Notes: generated by a model not told the origin, from the letters alone. Numbered from the stretch's first letter, positions 39,330 through 49,415 are shown. The stretch is 64,000 nucleotides of DNA from Pirellulales bacterium (GCA_019745975.1 JAIESQ010000055.1:39464-103463); one strand, 5' to 3'. Numbers and translations are program-made.

Positions 39330-40556
39330 ATGAAACGCGATGACGCGCTCGATTGTCCCGCTTGCTCCACGAGCGGAATGCGTTCGAACAGGAAGTTAAC
39401 GAGCATGTTGGCCTTGGCCACTTGCGCCTGGCTTCGCCTCGCGCCTGGTGCGCTGGCCGCGACGGTCCCCGCCAATTTCCAGGGCGACGCGCAAACGTTC
39501 TCGGCGTCGGTCACTGGCTCAGGACACTTCTTCGCCGACGGGGGCGGCGTGGCACCGGTCGGGGGAGGATTGGAGCCATTTTTTCTGACCCCTCCCCTCG
39601 ATCACCCGCTGCAATTGCTCGATGGCAGCTCCAACCCGGGAGTGGCAATCGATTCCCATCCGCGCAGCGTGGCGATCCCGAAGATCGACGCGCCATATCG
39701 CTTCGACCATCAGGATCCGCCCGCCAAGGTCGGTGACCCCCCGAATCCGATTTTTTACGTGTATTACGAACCAGCGACAGGCGACGGCGTCGACCCCGCG
39801 ACGGCTGATCCGTACCTGGATGGCGACGGGAACCCCGTCGTCTTCACAATCGACGGTGGGGTGCCGTCGAAGGCGCCGCCGAAGGTCTTTGGCTTTTCGC
39901 AGACGACCCTGCAGGCGAATGGGCAGGCCGTCAGCGATATCCAAAACCTCGACTTGGACATCTTCAACGGACAGACAGCCGACTTCAAGCTCTCGCAAGT
40001 GGTCATCACCTCGAACAGCAACAACGGGATTCTGGCGAACATTCCGATTGGCGTCCAAGGAACGCTCAAGGAGCTGCTATTCGAACAAACTGGCGCTGCG
40101 ACGCTGACTCCGACTGGGGCAGGCACAGGAACCTTTTCGGTCGACGGCGTGCTTTCCGCGACCGCCACAAACCTTAAGGCCTTGGTCTATTCTGTTCTTC
40201 CAGTCGGGATCGGTGACCAGAAGCTCAGTCAGCCATTCTCACTAACCGGGACGTACACGATCGGGGGTAGCCCGAACGATCCGAACGCCAAGATCTCGCT
40301 CGACGGCAACGCGAAGTTCTCCTATACGCTGGGAACGGTCGCCTCGCTGGCCACGGAGTTGACCGAGGAACAGTTTATCCCCCTCACGGTTTCCGTTCTT
40401 GCGGACGTAGGCGCCAGTATCAATTTCGACATCGGCTTCCACCTGGAGCGCGTCGGGGTCATCCCCGAACCTGGTAGCATCGTGCTCTTAGGGTTGGGGC
40501 TGGCCAGCGTGGTGCCGTTCGTGCTGCACCGGCGCAAGCAAGCGCGACGGTCCTGA
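39330..40556 (+). CDS. PEP-CTERM sorting-domain protein
   Basis: 408 aa from ATG 39330, which has GAGGAAG upstream. The predicted signal peptide core (TSMLALATCAWLRLAPGALA) starts only ~25 residues in, giving an unusually long n-region with two Cys (DCPAC); ATG 39378 would give a normal signal peptide but has a poor RBS. The body is beta-rich and low in Cys. The C-terminus is a PEP-CTERM signal: VIPEPGSIVLLGLGLASVVP then HRRKQARRS. Exported and probably exosortase-processed. Function unknown. Confidence 0.88.
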   Translation: MKRDDALDCPACSTSGMRSNRKLTSMLALATCAWLRLAPGALAATVPANFQGDAQTFSASVTGSGHFFADGGGVAPVGGGLEPFFLTPPLDHPLQLLDGSSNPGVAIDSHPRSVAIPKIDAPYRFDHQDPPAKVGDPPNPIFYVYYEPATGDGVDPATADPYLDGDGNPVVFTIDGGVPSKAPPKVFGFSQTTLQANGQAVSDIQNLDLDIFNGQTADFKLSQVVITSNSNNGILANIPIGVQGTLKELLFEQTGAATLTPTGAGTGTFSVDGVLSATATNLKALVYSVLPVGIGDQKLSQPFSLTGTYTIGGSPNDPNAKISLDGNAKFSYTLGTVASLATELTEEQFIPLTVSVLADVGASINFDIGFHLERVGVIPEPGSIVLLGLGLASVVPFVLHRRKQARRS

Positions 40557-40610
40557 GCGCCTGACAGCGAATGCGGTGCTTCGCTCGCGAATCGCCGCCG
40601 ACAAATTACC

Positions 40611-40650
40611 AGCGGCACGCTCCCCTCAACGCGGGGCGTGCCGCTGTTTT
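40611..40650 (+). terminator. Rho-independent terminator after the PEP-CTERM gene
   Basis: AGCGGCACGC (40611-40620) pairs with GCGTGCCGCT (40636-40645), with C/G pairing continuing into the loop, followed by GTTTTCTTT on the plus strand. It ends transcription of the 39330 gene 55 bp after its stop. Confidence 0.8.
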
Positions 40651-40705
40651 CTTTGGGCGACGATCACGCATTTGAGCGATCGAGAAGGCGCACCATTGGC
40701 CGCGC

Positions 40706-41446
40706 CTAGAATTCGATTTCCATCTGGTCGACCCCCAGTTCCGCCTGCGGAAAGATCGCCTGCGCGACTTCCAAGCCGATGGGATCGTGAACGCCAGGCA
40801 GCGGGTTGACGTGAACCAACAATAGCCGCCCCACGTCGGCTTCGCGCGCGACGCGTGCCACGTTGGTAGTCGAGCTGTGCCCTGTGCGCTCGGCCCAAGA
40901 GTGCATCGAGTCGTCGAAATAGCACTCGTGAACAAGCAGATCGACGCCGCGAATCGCCGCGATGTAGTCGGCGCCAGGACGGGCAATCGTATCGGTCACG
41001 TAGGCCATCGATCGGCCAGGCCAGTCGAGCCGAAAGCCGGTCGAGCCGCCAGGATGCTCCAGCGGAAAGTGCGTCAGCCTGCCGCCGCCGGCAAGCGGCA
41101 CTTCTCCTGACAGCGGCCGATATTCGCACGGCAATGCGACCGGGAAAACCGCCGGAGCCAGCAAGTGGTCGCGAATCGCCGCGATCGTCGGCTCGCCCGC
41201 GTGTACCGTGACCCGTTTCACGTGCTTTTCATATAGCACGTCGAACAGAAACGTCAGCCCGACAATGTGGTCGAGGTGCGCGTGCGACAGGAAGATGTCG
41301 AGCTCGTCGGTCGCGAGCCGCTCACGCACGCGATACATGCCTGTGCCCGCATCGAGCACGATGCCGACCTCGGGCAGCATGAAGCAGGCAGTTTGGCGGC
41401 GATCGCACGGGTGATACCCGGTCGTGCCCAATAGCACCAGCTTCAT
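40706..41446 (-). CDS. MBL-fold metal-dependent hydrolase (RNase Z-like group)
   Basis: 246 aa from ATG 41446. The metallo-beta-lactamase signature is FLSHAHLDHIVGL (HxHxDH), with later ligands in TDTIARPG and LLVHECYFDD. The opening MKLVLLGTTGYHPCDRRQTA and the LGTTG start resemble RNase Z/ArsE-like hydrolases, though it lacks a clear exosite arm, so it more likely hydrolyses a small ester or phosphodiester. A 44-codon upstream extension is basic low complexity and is not used. Confidence 0.88.
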   Translation of the reverse strand: MKLVLLGTTGYHPCDRRQTACFMLPEVGIVLDAGTGMYRVRERLATDELDIFLSHAHLDHIVGLTFLFDVLYEKHVKRVTVHAGEPTIAAIRDHLLAPAVFPVALPCEYRPLSGEVPLAGGGRLTHFPLEHPGGSTGFRLDWPGRSMAYVTDTIARPGADYIAAIRGVDLLVHECYFDDSMHSWAERTGHSSTTNVARVAREADVGRLLLVHVNPLPGVHDPIGLEVAQAIFPQAELGVDQMEIEF

Positions 41447-41616
41447 CGCGCGACACTCCGGCGGTGAACGCGCCGGAAGCCAAGCGGCAGTCGCGCGCTT
41501 CACCGTGTGCCGGCTGGGGAAACTCGCCCGGGAATTCGGACAGCCGGCAAAAAGCCATTGTGCGTTGCCGCCGGGCACGTGGCAAACGAGCCGTTGCCGC
41601 GCTTCAGCCCGGCACG

Positions 41617-44600
41617 TTAGCGGGGCTTACCAAGCAGCCGGTCGAACTGGTTGATGATCTCCCCTTGGATCGCCTGACCCGCCGCGTCGCGCAGGAAGCG
41701 GGCGCTGGTTTGCTGGAGCGCCGCCTGGTCGATCTTCGGGGCCTTCAGGGTGCCACCGATCGGCAAGCGAATCGTCTGTCCGCGAAGTGCGTCGCCCAAG
41801 CGATTATTGCCGATCCATTTCGGCGGTACCGGCAACTCGGCGACAATCGCCAGGCTCTCGTCGAGGCCGACCGAACCTGAAGTCTTCACCGTGAAATCAG
41901 GAAAGACCAGCGCGAGTCCTTGATGGTAGACCCGACCGTCGATCATGCGAAACTCCACCACGCTCTCGCGCATCAAGCGGGCCGGTGCTGGTCGGCTCAT
42001 CAACACCGCCAGCTCTTGCACAAGCGGACCGGGACCGATCGAGACGTCATGCACCGTCACGCGGCCCGCCAGGTCGCCTTTGGCAAGTTCACCGATCGGC
42101 AGCCGGCAGGTATCGAGATCGACCGAAAAACGCCCGTCGGCTTGGGTCACATCAGCCAGAATCGGTGCGACAAACTTCAGCGCCCGAGCACACATTTCGG
42201 GAGTGATCTGTACCTGATCCGCGACGCGACCGCGCGGCATCGTTAACTCCATGGGCCCAGGCGACAGACGCACGCTCGGCGCCAAGTGCAGTCGCCCGCC
42301 TGAAGCCGTCACATCGAGCGGTGTCAGGCCAAGCATGCCACCGGCCAGGTGCGCATCGATCGTGGCCGGCCCCAGCACGAAGCCGTACAAGTTTCCGCGA
42401 TCCCACTTCAGAGACGCGTTTCCAGCCAGCTTTGCCAGCGCCGATTGCTCGGTCGCCGATTGTGTCGAAGGACGGGCGTTGCCTGTGCGCGATACCGGCA
42501 CCAGTGGCGTCAGCGGGGCGTCGGGTGGCCGCGGCGGTTCGGCAGTGATGCTCGCCAGTGAACCGCTCAGCGAGAACGGACGCTCGTCGCGACCATAGAA
42601 GTCGATTCCCTCGCCGGTCCACTGCTGCCATACCGGCTTGAGCGCCGCCAGATCGTAGCGTACCCGGCCATCGAGCTCGACGAGCCGTTGCCCCGACAGA
42701 TCGCTGAGTTGTCCGCGCGCCGTGCAGGCAATCGCTTGCGCCGCGATGTCGAAATTGTTAAGCCGTAGAATCCGCGATTTCGCGTCGTGCAGCAGCGTGC
42801 TGGCCAGGTTCAATTGTGGCTCCTGCCAACGCGCGCCACTGGGCCAAGCGGCCAGGAATTGGTTGACCGTGGTATGCAGCCGCGCGTTAGTCACATCGCC
42901 GGTACGCGTGACTTCAATCCGCCCATCCATCCGCCCGCCAAGCTGACATCCTGGCGGCTGCGCGGGGTCGAGCGTCCATTGCCACAGTCGCGCCACGTCC
43001 CCCGAGTATTGAATGGTCCCTTGCAGTTCCATGCCGCGCGGTGTGTTCAGGGCGACTTGCACGCCACGCGCCTCGGCGGTCAGACTGGCCGACTGCCAAC
43101 GTGCATCGCTGATCTGCAGCTTACCGGCATCGCGATCCCACTTTCCGTTGGCCGAGAGTTCCACCAGTGGCTCGTCAATGATTACGCCCGGCAACGCCGC
43201 ACGTAGCGCGTGGACATTGGCGCGCAGCGGTTCCAGTTCGATCAGGCCGCTAGCGTAGGTGACGTTGGCCACAATTTGGCACGACCCGGCCAGGTCGTAG
43301 CCTGGCAGCGGTCCGATCCAAGGTTCGCTGCGCGGCAGCCAGCGTTCGAGTTGCCCGGCAATCGTGATTGCCACGGGCCAGACGCTGGCGGCGTCGATCT
43401 TCGGAACCGGCTGCTCGAGCTGGGCGTCGAGCCGATCGCGGCCGGCGACGAGCCGCAACGTGGCCAGGTCGACGCTCGAAAGCGTCGCCCCGTCCATGTC
43501 GCCTGCCAGCGCCAACGTCAATTGCAACTGTGGTTCAATCCAGGGGTGCGCCCCGGGCCGCGACAGTTCGAAGCGCTGCGCGTCGAGCTGGCCGTCGAGT
43601 TGAAATCGTCCGTCGTCGGAGCGCCGCCAGTGGAACTTCGAAGTCCCGCTGCCTGCCATGCGCAGGTCGTCGACCTTGACGAACCGCGACAGCTCCTGGG
43701 CCAGCCGATCAAAATCGAACGAACCGGCGACCTGCCCTTGATGGGCGCTCCCCGAACCCTCCACGCGCAAAAAGTCGGCTTCCCCGTTGAGTTGATCGAC
43801 TTGCCAGCCGTCGGCCGACTCGTGCGCCGTGAAGGTGACGAGCATCGGCTTATCCCAAGTGATCTGTTCCCCCGCGGCGATGGCGGCCAACTGCGTGGAT
43901 TCCAATCGCCCTTGCCAGACGACCGCGTCCGCCCGCGGCTGAGCATCGATCTCCAGCTCGATGCGGCCAGCCGTGATCCGGGCGTCGTCGCGCACGCGCA
44001 CCGTGCGCGGCAGGGCCGCGGCAAGCTTCGCCAGGTCGACATGCCCCGCAACGCGGAACGGCTTGCGCTCGAGCGCCTTGCTCCAGCCGCCGCTGCCGTC
44101 GAGTGTGCCCGCGAACGAGGCTTCTCCCAAATCGCACGTCAGCGTGAACTGATCGACGACGAGACGCTGATCTTGCCACGCGGCCTTGATTGGCAATCGT
44201 AGCGAAGCCAGTTGCAACCGATCGCCGTTCAGGGCTGGGCCAGCGCAGGCCAGGTGTTCGACGACTGCCTGACCGTCGATGCTTGCTCGTCGCAGTTGAT
44301 TCTTTTCAAACGACCACTCGATCACCAGGTCGCTGGCCAGTTGCCCGTCCGCTTCCCAACCCGGGGTGGCGCGGCGCGCCGCTGCCGCGGCAATCCACAG
44401 CGGGAAACCCTCGCTCTTGAGTGTCAAACGACTGATCGGCGTGGATTGATCGGCCGCCTGCGTGTGGCCATCGAGCTCCAACTCGAGTTTGGCGACATCC
44501 CCCGGCTCTTCTTGCACATGCGCCGTGGCGCGGGCGTCGTAGCCAGCGCCGGCCGTGGCCAGGTGCCGCATCGAAGCATTGACATCGCCAAATACCGCGC

Positions 44601-45180
44601 GGCGATTCTTGAGCGTGTCGATGATCGTGACATTTCCCCGCACCACTTCCAGTTCGACGTCGAGGCCGTCGAGTGGATCACTTGCTTTGTCATCCTGCGG
44701 TTGGTCGGGATCTTGATTGAGCCAGGGCGCGAACACGCGCTCCAGATTCGTGTCTCGGTCCGTCAGTTCGAGCCGCAACTCAGGCTCGACGATCCGTATG
44801 CGACCGAGACTCGATCGCTTTGTCAGCATCCCGAGCAATGATTTATCGCAGTCGATCGCGGCCAGGCGCGCGACGAGCTCACCATCGTCATCGCGCAGCT
44901 CGACCCGGTCGATCCGTGCCGCGGTGAACCAGCCAACTGAGACCCCGCCGACGCGCAGGTCGCCATGCAGGTCGGTCACTGCGCGGTCGACGAGCCAAGT
45001 CCCCAGCGGTGTATAGCTGACTACCGAGGGCGCCAGCGCCACCAACAAAATCAGCCCGACAAATGGCGCCAGCAGCAAGCGCGAGCCGGGCGCTCGGCGA
45101 CGACTGGGACGCGATTCAAAGTCGTCGTGTTCATAATGCGGATGGTGTTTGCGGCGTCTCCGCTGGCGCAGCGTCGGCAT
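41617..45180 (-). CDS. Large AsmA-like envelope protein
   Basis: 1187 aa from ATG 45180 (GAGGG eight bases upstream). The cytoplasmic basic N-terminus (RQRRRRKHHPHYEHDDFESR) is followed by one membrane segment (RLLLAPFVGLILLVALAPSV). The rest is periplasmic and beta-rich, with the repeated groove-type pattern of AsmA/YhdP/TamB proteins: DLHGDLRVGGVSVGWFTAAR, IRIVEPELRLELTDRD, GNVTIIDTLKNRRAVFGDVN. The C-terminal domain contains RVTVHDVSIGPGPLVQELAV and GTLKAPKIDQAALQQTSARF. Relatives move phospholipid between membranes; this function is inferred. Confidence 0.82.
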   Translation of the reverse strand: MPTLRQRRRRKHHPHYEHDDFESRPSRRRAPGSRLLLAPFVGLILLVALAPSVVSYTPLGTWLVDRAVTDLHGDLRVGGVSVGWFTAARIDRVELRDDDGELVARLAAIDCDKSLLGMLTKRSSLGRIRIVEPELRLELTDRDTNLERVFAPWLNQDPDQPQDDKASDPLDGLDVELEVVRGNVTIIDTLKNRRAVFGDVNASMRHLATAGAGYDARATAHVQEEPGDVAKLELELDGHTQAADQSTPISRLTLKSEGFPLWIAAAAARRATPGWEADGQLASDLVIEWSFEKNQLRRASIDGQAVVEHLACAGPALNGDRLQLASLRLPIKAAWQDQRLVVDQFTLTCDLGEASFAGTLDGSGGWSKALERKPFRVAGHVDLAKLAAALPRTVRVRDDARITAGRIELEIDAQPRADAVVWQGRLESTQLAAIAAGEQITWDKPMLVTFTAHESADGWQVDQLNGEADFLRVEGSGSAHQGQVAGSFDFDRLAQELSRFVKVDDLRMAGSGTSKFHWRRSDDGRFQLDGQLDAQRFELSRPGAHPWIEPQLQLTLALAGDMDGATLSSVDLATLRLVAGRDRLDAQLEQPVPKIDAASVWPVAITIAGQLERWLPRSEPWIGPLPGYDLAGSCQIVANVTYASGLIELEPLRANVHALRAALPGVIIDEPLVELSANGKWDRDAGKLQISDARWQSASLTAEARGVQVALNTPRGMELQGTIQYSGDVARLWQWTLDPAQPPGCQLGGRMDGRIEVTRTGDVTNARLHTTVNQFLAAWPSGARWQEPQLNLASTLLHDAKSRILRLNNFDIAAQAIACTARGQLSDLSGQRLVELDGRVRYDLAALKPVWQQWTGEGIDFYGRDERPFSLSGSLASITAEPPRPPDAPLTPLVPVSRTGNARPSTQSATEQSALAKLAGNASLKWDRGNLYGFVLGPATIDAHLAGGMLGLTPLDVTASGGRLHLAPSVRLSPGPMELTMPRGRVADQVQITPEMCARALKFVAPILADVTQADGRFSVDLDTCRLPIGELAKGDLAGRVTVHDVSIGPGPLVQELAVLMSRPAPARLMRESVVEFRMIDGRVYHQGLALVFPDFTVKTSGSVGLDESLAIVAELPVPPKWIGNNRLGDALRGQTIRLPIGGTLKAPKIDQAALQQTSARFLRDAAGQAIQGEIINQFDRLLGKPR

Positions 45181-45508
45181 CTGTGTGGCCCTCATCCTTG
45201 AGGCGCAAGAAACAATCGGCGCAAACGCAGCCTGCCCGCGCGATCGTTTGCGATCGGTCGGCGCGACAGCCCTCCGTGGCGCGGGGGGCATTCTACGAGT
45301 CTCCCCAAGATCGACCTAGACCGGATCACGCCGCGTCGAGCCGAAATGGCTGCCCCAACAGCCGCGCTGCCCGGCGAATTCGAGTCCGTGGGTTTGCCGG
45401 TCCGAGCCTGGCTAGCTTCGCGTTCAGCCGCTTGAGCTGCATTTGTCGCTGGCCGCATCGGCTAGTAAGATCGGAAGCGTTCCAACCCGGTGCGAGGAGC
45501 CCTCGATC

Positions 45509-46810
45509 GTGTCTGCTAGCTTTCCCAAATTCTTCCGCGTCCGTCAGATCTTCGACCGCCCGCGGGTTGACAGCATCCCAACCGAGGTCGACCGGCAACT
45601 TGCCCGGCTGCAGTTGCATAACAAGATCGCCGCTGGCCAGTCGGTTGCTATCACCGTGGGGAGCCGCGGCATCGCCAACATCGACCGCATCATCAAGGCG
45701 GCTGTCGATCACCTGAAGGGCCTGGGCGCCAAGCCGTTTCTCGTACCCGCCATGGGTAGCCACGGCGGCGGCACCGCGGCCGGCCAACAGGCCATCGTCG
45801 AAGGCTACGGATTAACCGAAGCCTTCGCCGGCTGCCCGATCCGTTCGTCGATGGAAACGGTCGTCGTCTGTCGCACGAGCGAAGGCTTCCCGGTGCACTT
45901 CGACCGGCACGCCTACGAAGCCGACCACGTGCTCGTTTGCGGGCGGATCAAACCGCACACGAACTTCGTGGGCGAGGTCGAGAGCGGCTTGATGAAAATG
46001 ATGCTCATTGGCCTGGGCAAGCACGAGGGGGCCAAGATCTATCACCGCGCGATCCAGGACTACAGCTTCGGCCAGATCATTCGCAGCGTGGCCGGCGAAG
46101 TGCTGTCGCGCTGCCGGATCGTGGCGGGCCTGGGAATCGTCGAAAACGGCTACGACGAAACCGCGCTTGTCGAGGCGGTCGCGCCCGCAGACTTCGAGCG
46201 CCGCGAAGGCGAGCTGCTAAAGCTGGCCCGTCGCTGGATGCCGAAGTTGCCTTTCGACCGTGCCGACATTCTCTTGATCGACGAAATCGGCAAGAACATC
46301 AGTGGCGCCGGCATGGATACCAACGTCGTAGGGCGGAAATTCTATGATCACCGCCCTGCCGACGACGAATGGCCCAAGGTCAAGCGGATCTGCCTGCGTG
46401 GCCTCACCGAAGAAACGCACGGCAATGCGGCCGGCGTTGGCATGGCCGAGTTCTGTTTGCAACGCGCCATCGATCAAGTCGACTGGAAGATCACCAAAAT
46501 CAATTGCCTGACGGGCGGACATATCACGGGAGCCGCCGCGCCGGCCACTTACGACACCGATCGCGAAATGCTCGAGTCGGCACTGGCGAACATTGGCTTG
46601 GTCGAACCACCCGACGCGCGCGTGCTGTGGATCGCCAATACGTTGCATTTAGCGGAGGTGGAGTGCTCGGCCGTCTATCTCGCCGATGCTCGCCAGCGCG
46701 ACGATCTGGAGATTATCTCGGAGTTGCGCGATCTGCCGCTGGACGTCACTGGCATGTTGCCCGAAGTGTCTGAGCTCGGCGCCAACCAACCGGCGGCGGC
46801 GGGAGACTAG
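45509..46810 (+). CDS. LarA-like (DUF2088, lactate racemase N-terminal type) protein
   Basis: 433 aa from GTG 45509 with GAGGAG nine bases upstream. Motifs: VAITVGSRGIANIDRIIKAA, FLVPAMGSHGGGTAAGQQAI and VLVCGRIKPHTNFVGEVESG, then LMKMMLIGLGKHEGAKIYH. These match the N-terminal domain of LarA-type nickel-pincer racemases. The later part (DILLIDEIGKNISGAGMDTN) differs from classic LarA. No larB, larC or larE is nearby, so cofactor supply is unclear and the reaction is unknown. Confidence 0.8.
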   Translation: MSASFPKFFRVRQIFDRPRVDSIPTEVDRQLARLQLHNKIAAGQSVAITVGSRGIANIDRIIKAAVDHLKGLGAKPFLVPAMGSHGGGTAAGQQAIVEGYGLTEAFAGCPIRSSMETVVVCRTSEGFPVHFDRHAYEADHVLVCGRIKPHTNFVGEVESGLMKMMLIGLGKHEGAKIYHRAIQDYSFGQIIRSVAGEVLSRCRIVAGLGIVENGYDETALVEAVAPADFERREGELLKLARRWMPKLPFDRADILLIDEIGKNISGAGMDTNVVGRKFYDHRPADDEWPKVKRICLRGLTEETHGNAAGVGMAEFCLQRAIDQVDWKITKINCLTGGHITGAAAPATYDTDREMLESALANIGLVEPPDARVLWIANTLHLAEVECSAVYLADARQRDDLEIISELRDLPLDVTGMLPEVSELGANQPAAAGD

Positions 46811-46863
46811 GCAACTTCTTGCGTATCACAGACGCGTCGATTAGCCAGTAAATCTATGGCCAA

Positions 46864-46881
46864 CTCGATCGTACGATCGAG
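46864..46881 (+). terminator. Possible terminator after the LarA-like gene
   Basis: Perfect palindrome CTCGATCGTACGATCGAG followed by CGTTTTG, 53 bp after the stop codon. The T-run is short, so termination is uncertain. Confidence 0.4.
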
Positions 46882-47109
46882 CGTTTTGCTGGCGCGAGCT
46901 GGTCAGGTGGCAATTAAATGAATTTGCTTTGACAAAGCGAAGCCGTAACCGTAGTCTCAGATTCAACGTCGGGCCAGACGTTGCGGAGATCGATGCAGGG
47001 GGATCGCCGCGCTGGTGAGTCGCTAGTGAACAGCACCGTGCGTTTGCGTATCCGGAACTACGCCGGACCGTCAGAACAGGGTGCATGTTTTTGACAGGAT
47101 TAGCGATTC

Positions 47110-47316
47110 ATGAGCTTCAAGATTACCAGCGGCGGTTGGCCCGCACTTCGACTGCCAAAGTCCCCGCGACCTTCGCGATCCTCGCGCATCATGCGGCGAA
47201 CGTCTCGTTCGCGCCAGCACCCGCGCTTGCCGTTTTGGTCTGCATTAGCAGGCGTCGCACAAGGGCAATCGTTGGAGGAACTCGAGCGCGATTATCTCGC
47301 CGCGAGTGATCGCTAG
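47110..47316 (+). CDS. Possible small basic protein, weakly supported
   Basis: 68 aa. Start ATG 47110 has AGGA about ten bases upstream. The first 40 residues are Ser/Arg-rich (LPKSPRPSRSSRIMRRTSRS), the last part, GVAQGQSLEELERDYLAASD, looks like a folded acidic helix. No family is recognised and the basic half could be read-through of GC-rich non-coding DNA. Confidence 0.3.
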   Translation: MSFKITSGGWPALRLPKSPRPSRSSRIMRRTSRSRQHPRLPFWSALAGVAQGQSLEELERDYLAASDR

Positions 47317-47322
47317 GCTGCG

Positions 47323-48144
47323 CTAAGTTGCGCGGCGCACGAGCCAATCGCCCATCGCCGGCCACAATTGGCTGATCGCCACCAGCCAGCGGGCTTTCGA
47401 GGGAATCACCAGTTCGGCACGCCCGTCGTCGCACGCTCGTACTACGCGGCGCGCCAAGTCATCTGGGTCGATCGCCCGCGTCTTGGCCCCCGCGCCAGGG
47501 CGGCGGGCGCTTTCGGGCAATCCGTCGAACTGGTCCGTCGCGCGCTCGCGCGGCTGGGCGCGCGCGATCGGACCGGGCGACACCAGTAGCACGTGCAAGC
47601 CGCGCGGCCCCAGTTCCAAACGCAATTGCTGACTATATGCCGACACCGGAAACTTGCTGGCTGGGTAGGCGCCGATCCAGCGCGCCGCGATCTTTCCCGC
47701 CAGCGAGCCGATATTGACCACATGTCCGCGGTGTTCGAGCAACTGTGGCAGACAGGCCCGCGTCGAGCGCACCACGGAAAGGAAATTCAGCTCCCACAAC
47801 GCTTGAAAGTCGGCGGGCGTGGTCTCTTCGATGGCCCGGCGCGCCGAACGGCCGGCGTTGTTCACCAAGACATCAATGCGGCCGAAGCGCTCGAGCGTCG
47901 CCGCGACCAGGCGCTCGACGTCCTTTTGTTGGGTGACATCCGTTGGCACGGCGAGCACTGCAGCGCCGAGCTTTGACAGCGCGTCGGCCGCCGCCTGCAA
48001 CGGCTCCGCGCGTCGCGCCGCCAGCACGACGTTTGCCCCGCGCTCGGCCCAAGCCCGGGCTAGCGACAGCCCCAGCCCTTCCGAAGCTCCGGTGACGATC
48101 GCGACTTTGCCCGACCAGGATTGCATCGCGTCCGACTTCGTCAC
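47323..48144 (-). CDS. Short-chain dehydrogenase/reductase (SDR)
   Basis: 273 aa from GTG 48144, which overlaps the upstream stop as GTGA; ATG 48126 is the alternative. SDR features: TGASEGLGLSLARAWAERGA (TGxxxGxG), VLVNNAGRSARRAIEET (NNAG), NIGSLAGKIAARWIGAYPAS with the YxxxK pair in YPASK. Substrate unknown; C-terminal WLVAISQLWPAMGDWLVRRA is hydrophobic and may touch the membrane, as in some lipid- or sterol-modifying SDRs. Coupled to the oxidoreductase gene upstream. Confidence 0.9.
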   Translation of the reverse strand: MTKSDAMQSWSGKVAIVTGASEGLGLSLARAWAERGANVVLAARRAEPLQAAADALSKLGAAVLAVPTDVTQQKDVERLVAATLERFGRIDVLVNNAGRSARRAIEETTPADFQALWELNFLSVVRSTRACLPQLLEHRGHVVNIGSLAGKIAARWIGAYPASKFPVSAYSQQLRLELGPRGLHVLLVSPGPIARAQPRERATDQFDGLPESARRPGAGAKTRAIDPDDLARRVVRACDDGRAELVIPSKARWLVAISQLWPAMGDWLVRRAT

Positions 48145-49415
48145 GCGTCGATCGTATACGGCGCCCGCTGCTGGCGGCTGAGCATGGCGTTGGCCTCACT
48201 GTCGCCGACGAACTCCTCCTTGGCGGCATCCCAGTTGAGCTTGCGACCCAACCGCAGCGAGATATTCGCCAGATGGCACGCGCTCACCGAGCGGTGCTGG
48301 CTCACCACGTCGGAGATCGGCGTCTGGCGGCTCCGCACGCAGTCGATGAAGTTGCCCATGTGGTTCTTGCTGGCGTAGAGCTTGATGCGATCCTCGGGTA
48401 GCGGGTTCTCGGCCAGCTCTTCGACCGGCTTGCCCGTGATCCGCCCGCGATTGACATACACCCGGCTCTTATCCCCTTCGAACAGCACGCCGTTGTCGCC
48501 GATGTTGACGTGCAACTGCACATCGTTCGGATAAAGGTAATCGACGGTGAAACGATTCGGCGTGTTGTAGCCGTTGGGGATGTTCGGGAGCGTGCCGTGC
48601 CCTTCGACCGATAGCGGGCCGCTCTGGTCGACCCCCATTCCCCAGTGCGCGATGTCCATGTGATGGGCGCCCCAGTCGGTCATGATCCCGCCCGAGTACT
48701 CGTACCACCAGCGGAACTGGTAATGGCAGCGCTGCGGAATGTAATCGGTCTTGGGAGCCTGGCCGAGCCAGAAATCCCAATCCAACTCCGGCGGCACCGG
48801 TTGCACGGCGAACGGTCCGCCGGCGTCGGAATCCGGCAGCGTGACCGTCACCTTCTGCAGCTTGCCGATGCGGCCGTTGCGCACCAACTCGCACGCCAGG
48901 CGGAAGCGCTCGTCGCTGCGCTGCTGCGTGCCGACCTGGAACACCCGGCCGGTCTCTTTCACCACGCGCACCAGCAGCTTGCCTTCGTCGACGGTGAGTG
49001 TCAGCGGCTTCTCGCAGTAGACGTCCTTGCCGGCCCGTAGCGCCGCCACCGCGATGGCCGTGTGCCAATGGTCGGGCGTGCCGATCGTCACCAGCTCGAT
49101 CTCGGGCCGCTCGAGCAGCTTGCGGTAGTCTCCGTAGATGTCGGCCTTGCCGCCGAATTCGGCTTTGCCTTTCTCGGCGCGATTACGATCGACATCGCAG
49201 ACTGCCACGATATCGCCGTAGCGCCGAGCGGCGTTGGCGATGCTTGTGCCTTGACCGCCAAGGCCGATCGCGCCGATTACGAAGCGATCGTTCTTCGACC
49301 CCGGTTCGCCCGCCAGCGACTGCAAACCGCCGGTCAACAGATGGGGCGCCAGACCGGCGCCAGCCAACAGCCCGGCCGACGACTGCAAAAAGTTGCGACG
49401 ATTGACGCGTGACAT
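48141..49415 (-). CDS. Gfo/Idh/MocA oxidoreductase with Tat signal
   Basis: 424 aa from ATG 49415. The start SRVNRRNFLQSSAGLLAGAG is a twin-arginine signal, so the folded NAD(P)-binding enzyme is exported. Rossmann motif IGAIGLGGQGTSIANAARRY; catalytic-domain EKPLTLTVDEGKLLVRVVK contains the EKP motif. C-terminal WWYEYSGGIMTDWGAHHMD is characteristic of planctomycete members acting on carbohydrates. The stop overlaps the SDR start (GTGA). Likely role in extracytoplasmic sugar metabolism; substrate unknown. Confidence 0.92.
   Translation of the reverse strand: MSRVNRRNFLQSSAGLLAGAGLAPHLLTGGLQSLAGEPGSKNDRFVIGAIGLGGQGTSIANAARRYGDIVAVCDVDRNRAEKGKAEFGGKADIYGDYRKLLERPEIELVTIGTPDHWHTAIAVAALRAGKDVYCEKPLTLTVDEGKLLVRVVKETGRVFQVGTQQRSDERFRLACELVRNGRIGKLQKVTVTLPDSDAGGPFAVQPVPPELDWDFWLGQAPKTDYIPQRCHYQFRWWYEYSGGIMTDWGAHHMDIAHWGMGVDQSGPLSVEGHGTLPNIPNGYNTPNRFTVDYLYPNDVQLHVNIGDNGVLFEGDKSRVYVNRGRITGKPVEELAENPLPEDRIKLYASKNHMGNFIDCVRSRQTPISDVVSQHRSVSACHLANISLRLGRKLNWDAAKEEFVGDSEANAMLSRQQRAPYTIDA

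Larger units (their letters stand above)
46811..47322. other. Intergenic region
   Basis: 512 bp between the LarA-like gene and the SDR gene (convergent). It contains a palindrome at 46864-46881 followed by CGTTTTG, a possible terminator, and one weak small frame at 47110-47316. Confidence 0.5.
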
